The notes: generated from the sequence alone by a model not told the origin. A DNA stretch of 64,000 nucleotides from JAFGHJ01 sp964534175 (GCA_964534175.1 CAZHNS010000002.1:1-64000), one strand, 5' to 3'; counted from the first letter of the stretch, positions 16,680 to 25,922 are shown. Program-made: numbers and translations.

Positions 16680-17882
16680 ATGAAAAAACTTTCAATCAAA
16701 AAAGCAATAAAAAAATTTAAAAAATGGAACCAGGCAAAAATGAATTTCTGTAAAAAACATCCAGGCTGGGCAATAGGAATTGGAGGAATAGCAGCAACAA
16801 TATTTCTGGGCGTACCAGCAATCATTATTAATATTCATTATGGAAAAAGCGCAGCAACTAAGGATGATATCAAACAAGTTCAAATAGAGTTAGAAAAAAC
16901 AGGCAGAAAGTTACAGTCCTTCATAGACGGTTTTGCAGAAAACACTCCAGAGGATGAACCCCTCAAAATCAAAATCAAAAAAGCTGATTCTCTGTATCAT
17001 GCGGAAAGATATAAAGAGGCCTATAATATTTACGATGAAATAAACAAAGAAGCTTTATCTTTAGGTAAAGAGTATTTGTTCGTTCTCTCTTTGATGGGTA
17101 AAGGTATTTCTATTGGCGAGCAGGCGGATTATCAGAGGGCTTTGGAAATATTGAAGAATACAAAAGAACATGAGAATCTCCTTGATAAAAAGGCAAAAGT
17201 TAAACTCTATTTTAATCTTGGATACTGTAATCAAATCCTAAAAAATAATGATTTAGCAATCAAATATTACAGCGAAGCTCTGAATTTTAATCCAAAGCTC
17301 TATATCATCTACTATAATCGGGGAAATGTTTACTACGATAAGGGAGAATATAACAGAGCAATCCAAGACTTCGATAAGGCTATTGCATTGGAACCAAATT
17401 ATGCTCGTTCTTACAATAATCGAGGGAGTGCTTACGCCAAGAAGGAAGATTATAACCGGGCAATCCAAGACTACAATAAGGCTGTTACGCTGAATTCAGA
17501 GTATGCTGGCGCTTACTTCAATCGAGGACTCACTTATTACGATAAGGGAGAATATAACAGAGCAATCCAAGACTACAATAAAGCTATTGAGTTGTATCCG
17601 ACATTTGCTGATGCTTATTGCAATCGCGGACTTGCTTACTACAAAAAAGCCGATTATGATAAAGCAATCCAAGATTGCAAAAATGCTATTATGCTGGAGC
17701 CCGGGAGTGCTCCAGCCTATTACAACTGCGGTAAAGCTTACGAAAAAAAGGGAAACAACAAAAAGGCGATAGAGGCATATAAAAATTTTATAGAAAGAGC
17801 ATTCGAATGGGATAAAAAACGAATCGAACATGCAAAAGAAAGAATAAGAGAACTTCAGGAGAAAATAGACAAAAACAACTAG
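16680..17882 (+). CDS. Membrane-anchored TPR protein
   Basis: A very basic N-terminus precedes one TM helix (about 30-50: WAIGIGGIAATIFLGVPAIIIN), a coiled stretch, and then a solenoid of about nine tetratricopeptide repeats with the consensus AYxNRGxxYYxKGEYNRAIQDYNKAI. Blocks near 17331-17388 and 17535-17592 are almost identical in DNA, offset 204 bp (two 34-residue repeats). TPR solenoids scaffold protein complexes; the partner here is unknown. No Shine-Dalgarno precedes the ATG, consistent with coupling to the gene 8 bp upstream. Confidence 0.88.
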   Translation: MKKLSIKKAIKKFKKWNQAKMNFCKKHPGWAIGIGGIAATIFLGVPAIIINIHYGKSAATKDDIKQVQIELEKTGRKLQSFIDGFAENTPEDEPLKIKIKKADSLYHAERYKEAYNIYDEINKEALSLGKEYLFVLSLMGKGISIGEQADYQRALEILKNTKEHENLLDKKAKVKLYFNLGYCNQILKNNDLAIKYYSEALNFNPKLYIIYYNRGNVYYDKGEYNRAIQDFDKAIALEPNYARSYNNRGSAYAKKEDYNRAIQDYNKAVTLNSEYAGAYFNRGLTYYDKGEYNRAIQDYNKAIELYPTFADAYCNRGLAYYKKADYDKAIQDCKNAIMLEPGSAPAYYNCGKAYEKKGNNKKAIEAYKNFIERAFEWDKKRIEHAKERIRELQEKIDKNN

Positions 17883-17906
17883 TGAAAAAAATAAATTTAT
17901 ATATTA

Positions 17907-18929
17907 TCAAAAAGAGAACCGCAGCCTTTCCACAGCTCTCTTCACATGTTCCGGTGCCAAATGGGCGTACTTCATTGTAGTCTTTATATCTGAATGACCC
18001 ATTAATTCTCTTACTGTATTAAGATCTGCGCCCCCCATAACAAGCCATGAAGCAAATGTATGTCTAAAGGTATGGAGAGTTACATCTTTAACATTAGCTC
18101 TTTTTGCGGCTTGCAATAAAACAGTTCGCCATGTCCCCCTACCAAATTCTCCTCCTTTCGGAGATTCGAAAACAAGCGTTGTGTTTTGTGGAAGTTTTTT
18201 CAAAATCTTTTCGACTATAGAATGCATAGGAATATTTCTATTTTTACCGCTTTTAGTTGTAAAGTTTTCCTTATTACCCAATCTTATAATTTTATTTTTA
18301 AAATCTATTTCAGACCATTCTAAAAATCTAACTTCATTACGTCTCATACCGGTGTAGAGAAAAAACTGAAATAGGTCTTTGTAAAAATCTTTAGAGTGAT
18401 CTAATATTCTATTAATTTCTTTTTTTGAAAGAAACCTTGGAGGTTTTTCTGGAGATTCTTTTAAACGTTTAATCTTTTCTGCGGGGTTTTGCTGCAAAAG
18501 ATTTAAATCATTCGCATATCTATAAATTTGTTGTAATACATTTATGTAATCATTGACAGTTTTAGCAGAATATTTTTCAAAAAGCTCATCCACAATCTTA
18601 TCGATCAACAAAGGGGTTAAAAGAGAAAAATTTTTAGATTTTTGTAGATGTTTTTCTTTCCAAAAATTTAACCTTGGCTTCCATGTCTCCATAGTTCTGG
18701 GACGAACTCTCTTTCTTTTCATCGAGATAAATCTCTCCCATAATTCTTCTACAGAAATTTTATCCAACACTGGAATACTTTCTTTCTCGTAATATTTTCT
18801 GGTTTCCAATTCAAAGAGGACTCTCTCGGCTTGTTTTTTTGTTGTACCTGCGACTTTCCTTATCCTTTTGCCGGAAGAATCTATATAATCTATATACCAT
18901 TTTTTATCTCTTTTACGAACTACTCCCAT
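17907..18929 (-). CDS. Tyrosine recombinase / phage-type integrase
   Basis: A 340-residue protein of the usual length with all catalytic residues: Arg196 (TGMRRNE), Lys226 (TTKSGK), His286 and Arg289 (LHTFRH), His312 (LMGHSD) and nucleophile Tyr321 (MKYAHL). The N-terminal part has an AP2-like arm domain (WYIDYIDSSGKRIRKVAG) and a SAM-like core-binding domain (about 60-150). Its start lies about 100 bp from the 3' end of tRNA-Leu, the usual place for an integrase that inserted its element into that tRNA. It looks intact and would act by site-specific recombination of the element. Confidence 0.95.
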   Translation of the reverse strand: MGVVRKRDKKWYIDYIDSSGKRIRKVAGTTKKQAERVLFELETRKYYEKESIPVLDKISVEELWERFISMKRKRVRPRTMETWKPRLNFWKEKHLQKSKNFSLLTPLLIDKIVDELFEKYSAKTVNDYINVLQQIYRYANDLNLLQQNPAEKIKRLKESPEKPPRFLSKKEINRILDHSKDFYKDLFQFFLYTGMRRNEVRFLEWSEIDFKNKIIRLGNKENFTTKSGKNRNIPMHSIVEKILKKLPQNTTLVFESPKGGEFGRGTWRTVLLQAAKRANVKDVTLHTFRHTFASWLVMGGADLNTVRELMGHSDIKTTMKYAHLAPEHVKRAVERLRFSF

Positions 18930-19029
18930 ATCTATTAGTCACAAGGTAGGCACAAAATAGAAATATGTCAAGTTTTGAATTATTATGCTATTATAAATCA
19001 AGGAGATGTATATATGATAAAAATAACAA

Positions 19030-19115
19030 TGCCGGAGGAGGGATTTGAACCCACAAGTCCTTTAAGGGACAACGGATTTTGAGTCCGCCGCGTCTGCCAG
19101 TTCCGCCACTCCGGC
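19030..19115 (-). tRNA. tRNA-Leu (anticodon CAA)
   Basis: The minus strand gives an acceptor stem GCCGGAG/CTCCGGC, a 7-base anticodon loop CTCAAAA (anticodon CAA, reading UUG), a long variable arm with a GTCC/GGAC stem typical of class II tRNAs, and a TTCAAAT T-loop. CCA is not encoded. The T-stem has one T-T mismatch on an otherwise good fold, which could be a trace of exchange with an element's attachment site. It borders the integrase gene. Confidence 0.95.
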
Positions 19116-19158
19116 TTACCTTGAAAATATATGAAATGAACCACATAAGTCAAGAGGC

Positions 19159-19186
19159 TTGACATGTTTGAATATGGGATTAAAAT
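19159..19186 (+). promoter_or_regulatory. Promoter of the kinase/regulator pair, leaderless-type
   Basis: TTGACA (19159-19164), 16-nt spacer, TAAAAT (19181-19186). The -10 ends only 9 nt before the ATG at 19196, so transcription would begin near or at the start codon. Confidence 0.6.
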
Positions 19187-19195
19187 TTAAGAGTA

Positions 19196-19903
19196 ATGAG
19201 AAGAGAATTAAAGGATAAGGAAAGCGTATCAATAATTTCGCACGAAATAAAAAATTCTATAGCCGGGCTCAAAACCGGGATTAAAATGTTACGAGACATG
19301 GGGAGTGGTGACGTAAAAGAAATCAGCGAAACACTCTTTGAAGAATTAAAATATCTACAGGATATAACATTCGATGTCTTAAGTTTGACCGGTACTCTTG
19401 ATTTATATCTCGAAAAAGTTAATATTAAAAAACTAAGTAAAGAAAGCGCTAAGATGGTAATGGGGAATGATTCTCTTATCAATTTAAATTTTAGTAAAGA
19501 TTTCCCATCCGTTATGTGCGACAAAAATCTGATGAAATCGGTTCTGGTGAACCTTTTAAATAATGCATTTGAAGAGGTCGGAGCGGAAGGAAAAATAGAG
19601 GTCGGAGGCAGGAATTTAGGAGAGGGCATGGTAGAAATATGGGTTAAAGATAACGGTTCAGGCATAAAAGGAGACGTAATCTGGATTTTCAAGAATTTTA
19701 AGTCCAGAAAAAAGAAAGGCACCGGCATCGGCTTATCTTTAGTAAAAAAAATTGTTGATGAACACTTTGGAAAAATTAGCGTTGAAAGTAGTGAAGGATG
19801 CGGAACAGAATTTATTATTGAAATGCCAGCAGACTTTCATTACGTTGATAGACGGTCGGGGAAAGAGCGAAGAAGAAGTAAAGGTAGACGGAAGGAGGAC
19901 TAA
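19196..19903 (+). CDS. Soluble histidine kinase lacking a sensor domain
   Basis: It begins almost at once with the phosphoacceptor box SHEIKNSIAG (His16), followed by the ATPase domain: N box NLLNNAFEE (Asn122/123), G1 DNGSGI (152-157) and G2 GTGIGLSL (175-182). No transmembrane, PAS or HAMP segment exists, so the input must come from a partner or by its own state. The C-terminus ends in a very basic tail (RRSGKERRRSKGRRK). Overlaps the regulator gene by one base (TAATG), so both are produced together. No Shine-Dalgarno precedes the ATG. Confidence 0.88.
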   Translation: MRRELKDKESVSIISHEIKNSIAGLKTGIKMLRDMGSGDVKEISETLFEELKYLQDITFDVLSLTGTLDLYLEKVNIKKLSKESAKMVMGNDSLINLNFSKDFPSVMCDKNLMKSVLVNLLNNAFEEVGAEGKIEVGGRNLGEGMVEIWVKDNGSGIKGDVIWIFKNFKSRKKKGTGIGLSLVKKIVDEHFGKISVESSEGCGTEFIIEMPADFHYVDRRSGKERRRSKGRRKED

Positions 19904-20511
19904 TGATTCTAGTATTAGAAGACAATAAAGCCTTGAGGATGATCGTAAGAAAAGCTCTTGAAAAGGCAGGCTACGAGGTTAAAGCAGCCGAGAACGGAAA
20001 AGAAGGTTTGCAAATTTTAAAGAAAGAGACTCCGGATTTAATAATATCTGATATTATTATGCCTGAAATGAATGGTTTCGAATTTCTTAAAGCAATTCGA
20101 AAAAAACACCCGTTGATTCCCTTTACCTTTTTGACAGTCAAATCCGAATTAGATGACTATACGAAGGGATACGAACTTGGAGCAACAGATTATTTGACTA
20201 AACCTTTCGACGTCGATGTTTTGCTTAAAAAAGTTAAAAAAAGAATAGCTTCCGGCAAACTACTAAAAGAAATAATTGAAAAAGGTAAAAACACTGTAGA
20301 TCTCGAAAATATTCTTGCTGTCGATATTATAAGTAGTCTAAAAGAGAACAAAATCGACTGTAAGCTTACGATTTCTTCGCCTGTTGGCAAAGGAAGTGTT
20401 GAGATTAAGAAGGGAAAGATTAAAAAAAGCGTATTCGACGTTGCCGAGGATAAAGAAGCTCTTCTAAGAATCGCAGCTTTAAATGAAGGCAAAATTAAAA
20501 TCGAACGTTAA
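19903..20511 (+). CDS. Response regulator with C-terminal DUF4388-like domain
   Basis: Residues 1-115 form a receiver domain with acidic pocket Glu6/Asp7, phosphoacceptor Asp50 (ISDIIMPEMNG), Thr78 and Lys100 (TKPFD). The C-terminal part (about 130-202; GKGSVEIKKGKIKKSVFD and EALLRIAALNEGKIKIE) resembles the end of DUF4388/PATAN domains, a non-DNA-binding output for protein contacts. No helix-turn-helix is visible. GGAGG lies before the ATG, inside the kinase gene's end. With the sensorless kinase this looks like a cytoplasmic signalling relay, not a classic transcription switch. Confidence 0.88.
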   Translation: MILVLEDNKALRMIVRKALEKAGYEVKAAENGKEGLQILKKETPDLIISDIIMPEMNGFEFLKAIRKKHPLIPFTFLTVKSELDDYTKGYELGATDYLTKPFDVDVLLKKVKKRIASGKLLKEIIEKGKNTVDLENILAVDIISSLKENKIDCKLTISSPVGKGSVEIKKGKIKKSVFDVAEDKEALLRIAALNEGKIKIER

Positions 20512-20742
20512 TTAAGTATTCCCTATTTTTGATACAATCTGTCTTTAAAATAATGAACGAACTTAATGTCTCATATTGGAAAAGCACCTATATTTGCGAA
20601 ATCATTGTTAGTCCGTTAGTGCTTTGGTGTGTTGGTGTGTTTTTTAATCGGTCCAACAGCCCAACCGACCAACAGACCAACAAATTAAAAACTTTTGCGT
20701 TTTGGGGTCTTGTGAAGGGTAAAGTTTTTAATTTATTAGATT
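20512..20742. repeat. Spacer with phrase-like low-complexity repeats
   Basis: No gene. About 20605-20695 is built from repeated words: GTGTGTTGGTGTGTT, then CCAACAGCCCAACC, GACCAACAGACCAAC. Related words occur in the spacers at 29404, 31372 and 32120. There is no credible promoter for the next gene in this stretch. Confidence 0.6.
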
Positions 20743-21996
20743 ATGATTAAGATAGAAGGGGTAAAGAAAAGTTCCATTGCCGACAAACTCGGTGTAAAAG
20801 CCGGGAATCAACTTATTTCGATCGACAACAAAGAAATAAATGATCCCCTCGATCTTAAATTTTTTGAAACGGGGACTTTTCTAAATGTCGAAATTTCTGA
20901 TGGAAATAAGACCCGCATTTACAATATCGAAAAAGAAGAAGCGGAGACCCTTGGCATAGAACCTTCAGAGTTTAAAATGAAATTATGCAAGAACAACTGT
21001 ATATTTTGTTTTGTCAATCAGAACCCAAGCGATGTTAGAAAATCCTTACTTGCAAAAGACGATGACTACCGAATGTCTTTTCTTTATGGAAATTATCTTT
21101 CGCTAACAAATTTTACTGATGAGGACTTCGAACGAATCTCTGAATTAAAACTCAGTCCTTTATACATTTCAGTTCACACAACAGACCCGAAAAAAAGAGT
21201 CGAGCTGATGAAAAATAAAAAAGCCGAAAGTATAAAGGATGATCTGAAATACTTAAGCGAAGGCGGAATCAAACTGCATACACAGATAGTTCTCCTACCT
21301 GGTGTAAACGACGGAGAATTTCTCCACGAAACAATAGAAGACCTTCTCTCTCTGGAAGGAGTGGAATCTATTGGCATTGTTCCTGTCGGATTGACTGCCC
21401 TGCGAGATGGCCTGCCTTATATCGAACCACCAACTCCAGAATGGATGAACGAAGCAATAAAACTGGCCGAACCGTACCAAGAAGAAACAAAAAGAAAGAC
21501 AGGAAAAACAATTGTTTATCTCGCGGATGAATTCTATATCAAAACAAACAATGATATTCCCCCTTCTAAATATTATGATGATTTTCCTCAATTAGAGAAT
21601 GGGGTCGGGATGGCAAGGAAATTCCTGGATGGGGTGGAGTCTTTAAATGTACCTGATTTTGACGGTAAAGTGCTTCTTGTCACAGGAACGCTTGCCCATA
21701 ATCTAATAAAAAAACTTGCGAATAAATTCAAGGCGGCAGGGATAAAGACAAAAGTCATTTCTGTTAAAAATAGATTTTTCGGAGATTCTGTAGAAGTTGC
21801 TGCTTTACTAGGAGGATGGGATTTAATGGGTCTTCTTTCCGTAAAGGATTTTGAAATTGCAATTTTGCCTCCTGATATCGTTAATAGAGAACAATTATTC
21901 ATAGATGGTTGTTCTCTTGAAACCCTGAAAACAAACCTGCGTAAAAAGATAATCGTCAGCCCTTACAACGTCTTAGAGCTTGGGAATACCAAATGA
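20743..21996 (+). CDS. DUF512 radical-SAM-like protein with N-terminal PDZ
   Basis: An N-terminal PDZ-like domain (SSIADKLGVKAGNQLISIDN, residues 10-29) precedes a radical-SAM-type Cys cluster C82-x3-C86-x2-C89 (CKNNCIFC), then the DUF512 C-terminal region (GTLAHNLIKKLA ... PPDIVNREQLFIDGCSLETL). This family is conserved, often beside der, as here: the stop overlaps the der start by 4 bases (ATGA). The family reaction is unknown; an Fe-S cluster and SAM chemistry are inferred from motifs. Confidence 0.9.
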   Translation: MIKIEGVKKSSIADKLGVKAGNQLISIDNKEINDPLDLKFFETGTFLNVEISDGNKTRIYNIEKEEAETLGIEPSEFKMKLCKNNCIFCFVNQNPSDVRKSLLAKDDDYRMSFLYGNYLSLTNFTDEDFERISELKLSPLYISVHTTDPKKRVELMKNKKAESIKDDLKYLSEGGIKLHTQIVLLPGVNDGEFLHETIEDLLSLEGVESIGIVPVGLTALRDGLPYIEPPTPEWMNEAIKLAEPYQEETKRKTGKTIVYLADEFYIKTNNDIPPSKYYDDFPQLENGVGMARKFLDGVESLNVPDFDGKVLLVTGTLAHNLIKKLANKFKAAGIKTKVISVKNRFFGDSVEVAALLGGWDLMGLLSVKDFEIAILPPDIVNREQLFIDGCSLETLKTNLRKKIIVSPYNVLELGNTK

Positions 21997-23258
21997 ATAC
22001 TATAGCTATTGTAGGAAAACCAAATGTGGGTAAGTCCACGCTCTTTAACCGCCTCCTGAATAAAAAAAGTTCTATTGTAGATAAAAAACCCGGAGTTACA
22101 AGAGATAGGGTTTACGGTGTTGTGGAAAAAGATGGTAAACCCCTGATTTTAATTGATACAGGCGGGCTCCAGTTTTCAGACGACCCTCTTGAAACTCAGG
22201 TAAGGCAACAGATAAACTTTGCCCTGGAAGAAGCCGATATTGTTTTGTTGTTAGTAGACGGCAAAGAAGGTATTTCCTCTTTAGACAAAAAAATCGCTAA
22301 TTATGTGAGGAAAGCTGCAGCTAAAAAAGCCCTGGTAGTAAACAAAATGGATAAAGGAAAAGACTATAGTGTCTTCTCCGAGTTTGGGAAACTGGTACTC
22401 GACAACATTTTTCAAATCTCCGCTCAGCACAACCACGGGGTTCAAAATCTGCTTAATTGGATACTCTCAAATTGCGAAGAAGGAGAAATCGCAAAAGGGA
22501 CCACAATTGGAATTATTGGAAAACCAAATACGGGAAAATCAACTTATGTTAATGCTATTATGGGGTATGAACGGACAATTACTAAAGAAGAACCCGGTAC
22601 CACGAGAGACAGTACAAATTCCTATCTGGATTATAAAGGGAGGACAATTATTCTAATAGACACAGCTGGGCTTAAGAAAAAATCTAAGTTAAAGGATTCT
22701 CTTGAATATTACTCATTCCTAAGGGCAATTAGAACAATTGAAGGATCCGATATAGTTTTTGTTTTGATTGATGCAACAAAGAAGGTAAGCAGACAGGATA
22801 AAAACATAATTAGATGGGCTATTGACCGAGAGACTCCCGCTATTATACTTCTATCAAAGTTTGACCTTGTACCTCAGAGCAAAACAAAAACAATTATGAA
22901 GTATTACGATAAAGAGCTTTCGATTTTCGAGTGGATTCCGAGAATAGCTATTTCGTCTTTAAAAATGCAGGGTATAGAAGAATCTTTATCTTCGGCTCTA
23001 CAAGTCGTGGATAAATTGGAGAAAGAATACCCGAAACTTGAGTCTGTGGTGAGAAAAGCTATTGATTACCGCCCTCCGCCCGGCTCAAGAAAAAAAGTCA
23101 AATTGTATTCTGTAAAACAGAATGGCGGAAAAATCATTTTGAATACGAACGAAAATAAAAGTTTTGATGAACAATACAAAAGATATCTGGAAAACAGAAT
23201 AAGAAAGGAAATCGATTTAAAAGGAATTCCAATTTCATTAAAATTGGGAAGGGGGTAA
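21993..23258 (+). CDS. der: Der (EngA), tandem GTPase for 50S ribosome assembly
   Basis: Two GTPase domains: P-loops GKPNVGKST (8-16) and GKPNTGKST (176-184), DTGG and DTAG switch-II motifs, and NKMD (117-120) in domain 1; a KH-like domain ends the protein (PPPGSRKKVKLYSVKQNG). At 421 residues it is a normal length. In domain 2 the guanine-specificity motif reads SKFD instead of NKxD. The family acts in the cytoplasm on the maturing large subunit. It starts inside the end of the DUF512 gene. Confidence 0.96.
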   Translation: MNTIAIVGKPNVGKSTLFNRLLNKKSSIVDKKPGVTRDRVYGVVEKDGKPLILIDTGGLQFSDDPLETQVRQQINFALEEADIVLLLVDGKEGISSLDKKIANYVRKAAAKKALVVNKMDKGKDYSVFSEFGKLVLDNIFQISAQHNHGVQNLLNWILSNCEEGEIAKGTTIGIIGKPNTGKSTYVNAIMGYERTITKEEPGTTRDSTNSYLDYKGRTIILIDTAGLKKKSKLKDSLEYYSFLRAIRTIEGSDIVFVLIDATKKVSRQDKNIIRWAIDRETPAIILLSKFDLVPQSKTKTIMKYYDKELSIFEWIPRIAISSLKMQGIEESLSSALQVVDKLEKEYPKLESVVRKAIDYRPPPGSRKKVKLYSVKQNGGKIILNTNENKSFDEQYKRYLENRIRKEIDLKGIPISLKLGRG

Positions 23259-23264
23259 GTTTTT

Positions 23265-23843
23265 ATGTGGGAAACCCTAGCATTCATCGGTTCTTATTTT
23301 CTCGGAAGCATCCCTTTTGGTTACCTTGTAGGTAGAGTAAAAGGCTGCGATTTAAGAAAGGAAGGCAGCGGAAACATGGGGGCTACAAATGTTTTTAGAG
23401 TTGTAGGTAAAAAAGAAGGAATTTTCGTTTTTATTCTAGATTTCTTAAAGGGTTTCCTTCCTGTACTTTACTTTTCCGACATTTCTATCCCGGCAGGAAT
23501 TCTTGCCCTTCTTGGCACAATCCTAGGACATATGACAACTCCGTTTCTGAATTTTAAAGGCGGAAAAGGAGTCGCTACAGGCTTTGGTGGAGTTGTTGCA
23601 CTCATGCCTATACCCGCTCTCAGCGCTTTTGGTGTCTGGATTTTACTCGTTGTTATTTCAAGAAGAGTTTCGGTCGGCTCCCTGGGAGCAGCTTTATCTC
23701 TACCTGTTTTATATTTCTATCTATCCCATCCTATGATTAAGAGCGTATTTATCGTATCTATAGTGCTCGCGATTCTGGTTGTCATAGCGCACAGAAAAAA
23801 CATAAGAAAACTTATCAAAAAAGAAGAAAAACCGATTTTTTAA
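23265..23843 (+). CDS. plsY: Glycerol-3-phosphate acyltransferase PlsY
   Basis: PlsY transfers the acyl group of acyl-phosphate to glycerol-3-phosphate in the inner membrane, the first step of phospholipid synthesis. The family's conserved motifs are present: GSIPFGYLVG, GSGNMGATNV, and GHMTTPFLNFKGGKGVATG. About five to seven hydrophobic helices and 192 residues fit the family. GGGGG before the ATG; 6 bp after der, so the genes are likely cotranscribed. Confidence 0.96.
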   Translation: MWETLAFIGSYFLGSIPFGYLVGRVKGCDLRKEGSGNMGATNVFRVVGKKEGIFVFILDFLKGFLPVLYFSDISIPAGILALLGTILGHMTTPFLNFKGGKGVATGFGGVVALMPIPALSAFGVWILLVVISRRVSVGSLGAALSLPVLYFYLSHPMIKSVFIVSIVLAILVVIAHRKNIRKLIKKEEKPIF

Positions 23844-23853
23844 AGGGGTAATT

Positions 23854-24819
23854 ATGATAAAATGCGGAGTCATCGGTATAGGACATATGGGGAAACATCA
23901 CACTCGTATCCTATCAGAGATGAAAAATACGAACCTCGTGGGAATTTCTGACATCGATGAGGAAAGCGGAAAAAAAACAGCAAAAAAATACAAATGTAAA
24001 TTCTTCCGGGATTACTCGGATCTTCTAAAAGAAACAGATTGTATTATAATTTCTACTCCGACTAGCACTCATAGAGACATCTCAATTAAAGCATTCAATA
24101 CGGGGAACCACGTATTTATAGAAAAACCGATTTCGCTGGATTTAAAGGAAGCCGACGAAATAATCAAAACCGGGAAAAAATCAAAGCTGCTTTTACAGAT
24201 TGGACATATAGAAAGATTCAACCCGGCTATTCTTGCCGCGGAAAAGGTTGTTAGGAACCCTCTTTTCATTGAGGCACACCGTCTTTCTCCTTTCTACGGC
24301 CGAGGAATAGATGTTTCAGTTATTCTCGACCTCATGGTACATGACCTGGATATAATACTTAAAACAGTTAAATCTCCGGTAAAAAATGTGTCTGCAGCCG
24401 GAGTACCTGTGTTAACCGATAACATCGATATTGCTAACGCCAGACTTGAATTTGGAAACGGGGCAATAGCAAATATCACAGCTTCGCGAATTTCATTAAT
24501 AAAAATTCGAAAAATACGCTTCTGGCAAAAATACTCATACGTTTCAGTTGATTCCTTAAATAAAAAAGTAAATGTTTTTCATAGAGAGTTAAAAAACGGA
24601 GAACCTGAAATAAATGAGGAAGAAGTTTACGTACGGGCAGAAGAACCTTTGTTTCTTGAGGATAAATCTTTCATCGATGCCTGCCTGGGGAAAAACTCAG
24701 TCCAGGTCAAACCCGAAGAGGCAAGAAATGCCTTAGCTCTCGCCCAAAAAATTTTAGAAGAGATAAAAAAACGAGCGAAAAAAGCAAACATTGAATTACC
24801 TAAGAAAAATGACAAATGA
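23854..24819 (+). CDS. Gfo/Idh/MocA-family oxidoreductase
   Basis: The N-terminal Rossmann fold has GIGHMGKHH for NAD(P) binding, and the conserved EKPISL, GHIERFNP and MVHDLDI segments of the family follow; the Asp/His of the last one are near the active site. A sugar-nucleotide substrate is likely. Because the stop overlaps lpxB by 4 bases, the most attractive role is in lipid A or lipid A-precursor modification, for example a UDP-GlcNAc 3-dehydrogenase (GnnA-like), but no GnnB-type aminotransferase is near, so this stays an inference. Confidence 0.9.
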   Translation: MIKCGVIGIGHMGKHHTRILSEMKNTNLVGISDIDEESGKKTAKKYKCKFFRDYSDLLKETDCIIISTPTSTHRDISIKAFNTGNHVFIEKPISLDLKEADEIIKTGKKSKLLLQIGHIERFNPAILAAEKVVRNPLFIEAHRLSPFYGRGIDVSVILDLMVHDLDIILKTVKSPVKNVSAAGVPVLTDNIDIANARLEFGNGAIANITASRISLIKIRKIRFWQKYSYVSVDSLNKKVNVFHRELKNGEPEINEEEVYVRAEEPLFLEDKSFIDACLGKNSVQVKPEEARNALALAQKILEEIKKRAKKANIELPKKNDK

Positions 24820-25922
24820 AGATCTTATTTATAACCGGCGAGGCATCCGGAGATTTACACGCTTCTAATTTAATAAAATCTTTTAAAAAAATTAATCCCG
24901 CCATTAAATTTTACGGCATTGGCGGGAGAAAAATGAGGCAAGCCGGAACCGAAACAATTTTCCCCTCTTATAAAATAAGTGTTATTGGATTCAGTGAAGT
25001 TTTTTCAAAGCTATCGAATTTAAAAGAAGCAAGAAGGCAGATATTTCTCTTAATGAGAAAAAACAAAATTGATTTCGCCGTTACAGTTGATTTTCCGGGA
25101 TTTAATATTCCCCTGGCTCGTTCGCTTAAAAACAAGGGTATACCTGTTTTTTATTTCATCACACCTCAGGTATGGGCTTGGGGCAAATGGAGGAGCAAAA
25201 GCCTATCTAAATACTTTAAAGCCTTATTTGTTATATACCCTTTCGAGAAGAGTTTCTTTAAAAAAGAAGGAATAAACTCTTTCTTTCTGGGCAATCCTTT
25301 AGTAGAAATAGTAAAACCGCCAAGAGAACTAAAAAGAAAAGACCTCCCTTCCGGCAACCCTTTAATAGCAATCCTACCGGGTTCAAGGGAAACCGAAATA
25401 AAGAGGTTGCTCATCCCAATATTAAAGGCTTTTAGAATATTCAAGGGAAGTCATCCGGGAAGCGAAGCGGTTATTGCCCTGCATGAACAAAAACATATTA
25501 ATCTAGTAAAAGAAGTCGGAAAAGAACGACTTAGAGATGTTAAAACTTTCCACGGGAAAACATACGACATTCTTAAAATGGCAGATCTGGCAATCGTCAG
25601 TTCCGGAACTGCCACAGTCGAAGCCGGAATATTGGAAACGCCTATGGTAATAGTATATAAATTATCATATATTTCCTGGATTATTTCAAGAATTCTAGCT
25701 CGGGTTAAACAATTCGGTCTTGTAAATATAATCTTCTCCGAAAAAGTAGTACCGGAACTAATCCAAAAAGAAGTAAATCCCAGGAGGATTGCGAAAGAAC
25801 TGGAAAATGTCTATAAAAACAGAGAAGAAATTTCAAAAAAATTAAAAATTTTAAAGCCATTATTGGGCACTGAGGGGGCCTATGATAGGGTCGCTAATAA
25901 AATCCTTTCTATGGTTAATTGA
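24816..25922 (+). CDS. lpxB: Lipid-A-disaccharide synthase LpxB
   Basis: LpxB joins UDP-diacylglucosamine with lipid X in the cytoplasmic membrane to make the lipid A disaccharide. Diagnostic motifs are present: GEASGDLHAS (8-17), VIGFSEVF, DFPGFN, YFITPQVWAWG and AILPGSRETEI. The 368 residues fit the family. Starts in an ATGA overlap with the oxidoreductase; the next gene starts 41 bases before its stop. The presence of lpxB shows a lipid A-bearing outer membrane. Confidence 0.97.
   Translation: MKILFITGEASGDLHASNLIKSFKKINPAIKFYGIGGRKMRQAGTETIFPSYKISVIGFSEVFSKLSNLKEARRQIFLLMRKNKIDFAVTVDFPGFNIPLARSLKNKGIPVFYFITPQVWAWGKWRSKSLSKYFKALFVIYPFEKSFFKKEGINSFFLGNPLVEIVKPPRELKRKDLPSGNPLIAILPGSRETEIKRLLIPILKAFRIFKGSHPGSEAVIALHEQKHINLVKEVGKERLRDVKTFHGKTYDILKMADLAIVSSGTATVEAGILETPMVIVYKLSYISWIISRILARVKQFGLVNIIFSEKVVPELIQKEVNPRRIAKELENVYKNREEISKKLKILKPLLGTEGAYDRVANKILSMVN

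Noticed and set aside
17907..18929. XerC/XerD identity for the recombinase
   Set aside because: It has an AP2-like arm domain and a position beside a tRNA, which fit phage/island integrases better than the chromosome-dimer enzymes.
1..19000. Integron-type gene cassettes (because many orphan genes carry similar promoters)
   Set aside because: The recombinase is a phage-type integrase and no attC-like sites were seen between the genes.
20529..20750. A 73-codon frame in the spacer before the DUF512 gene
   Set aside because: It is read through the phrase-like repeats and has no start signals.
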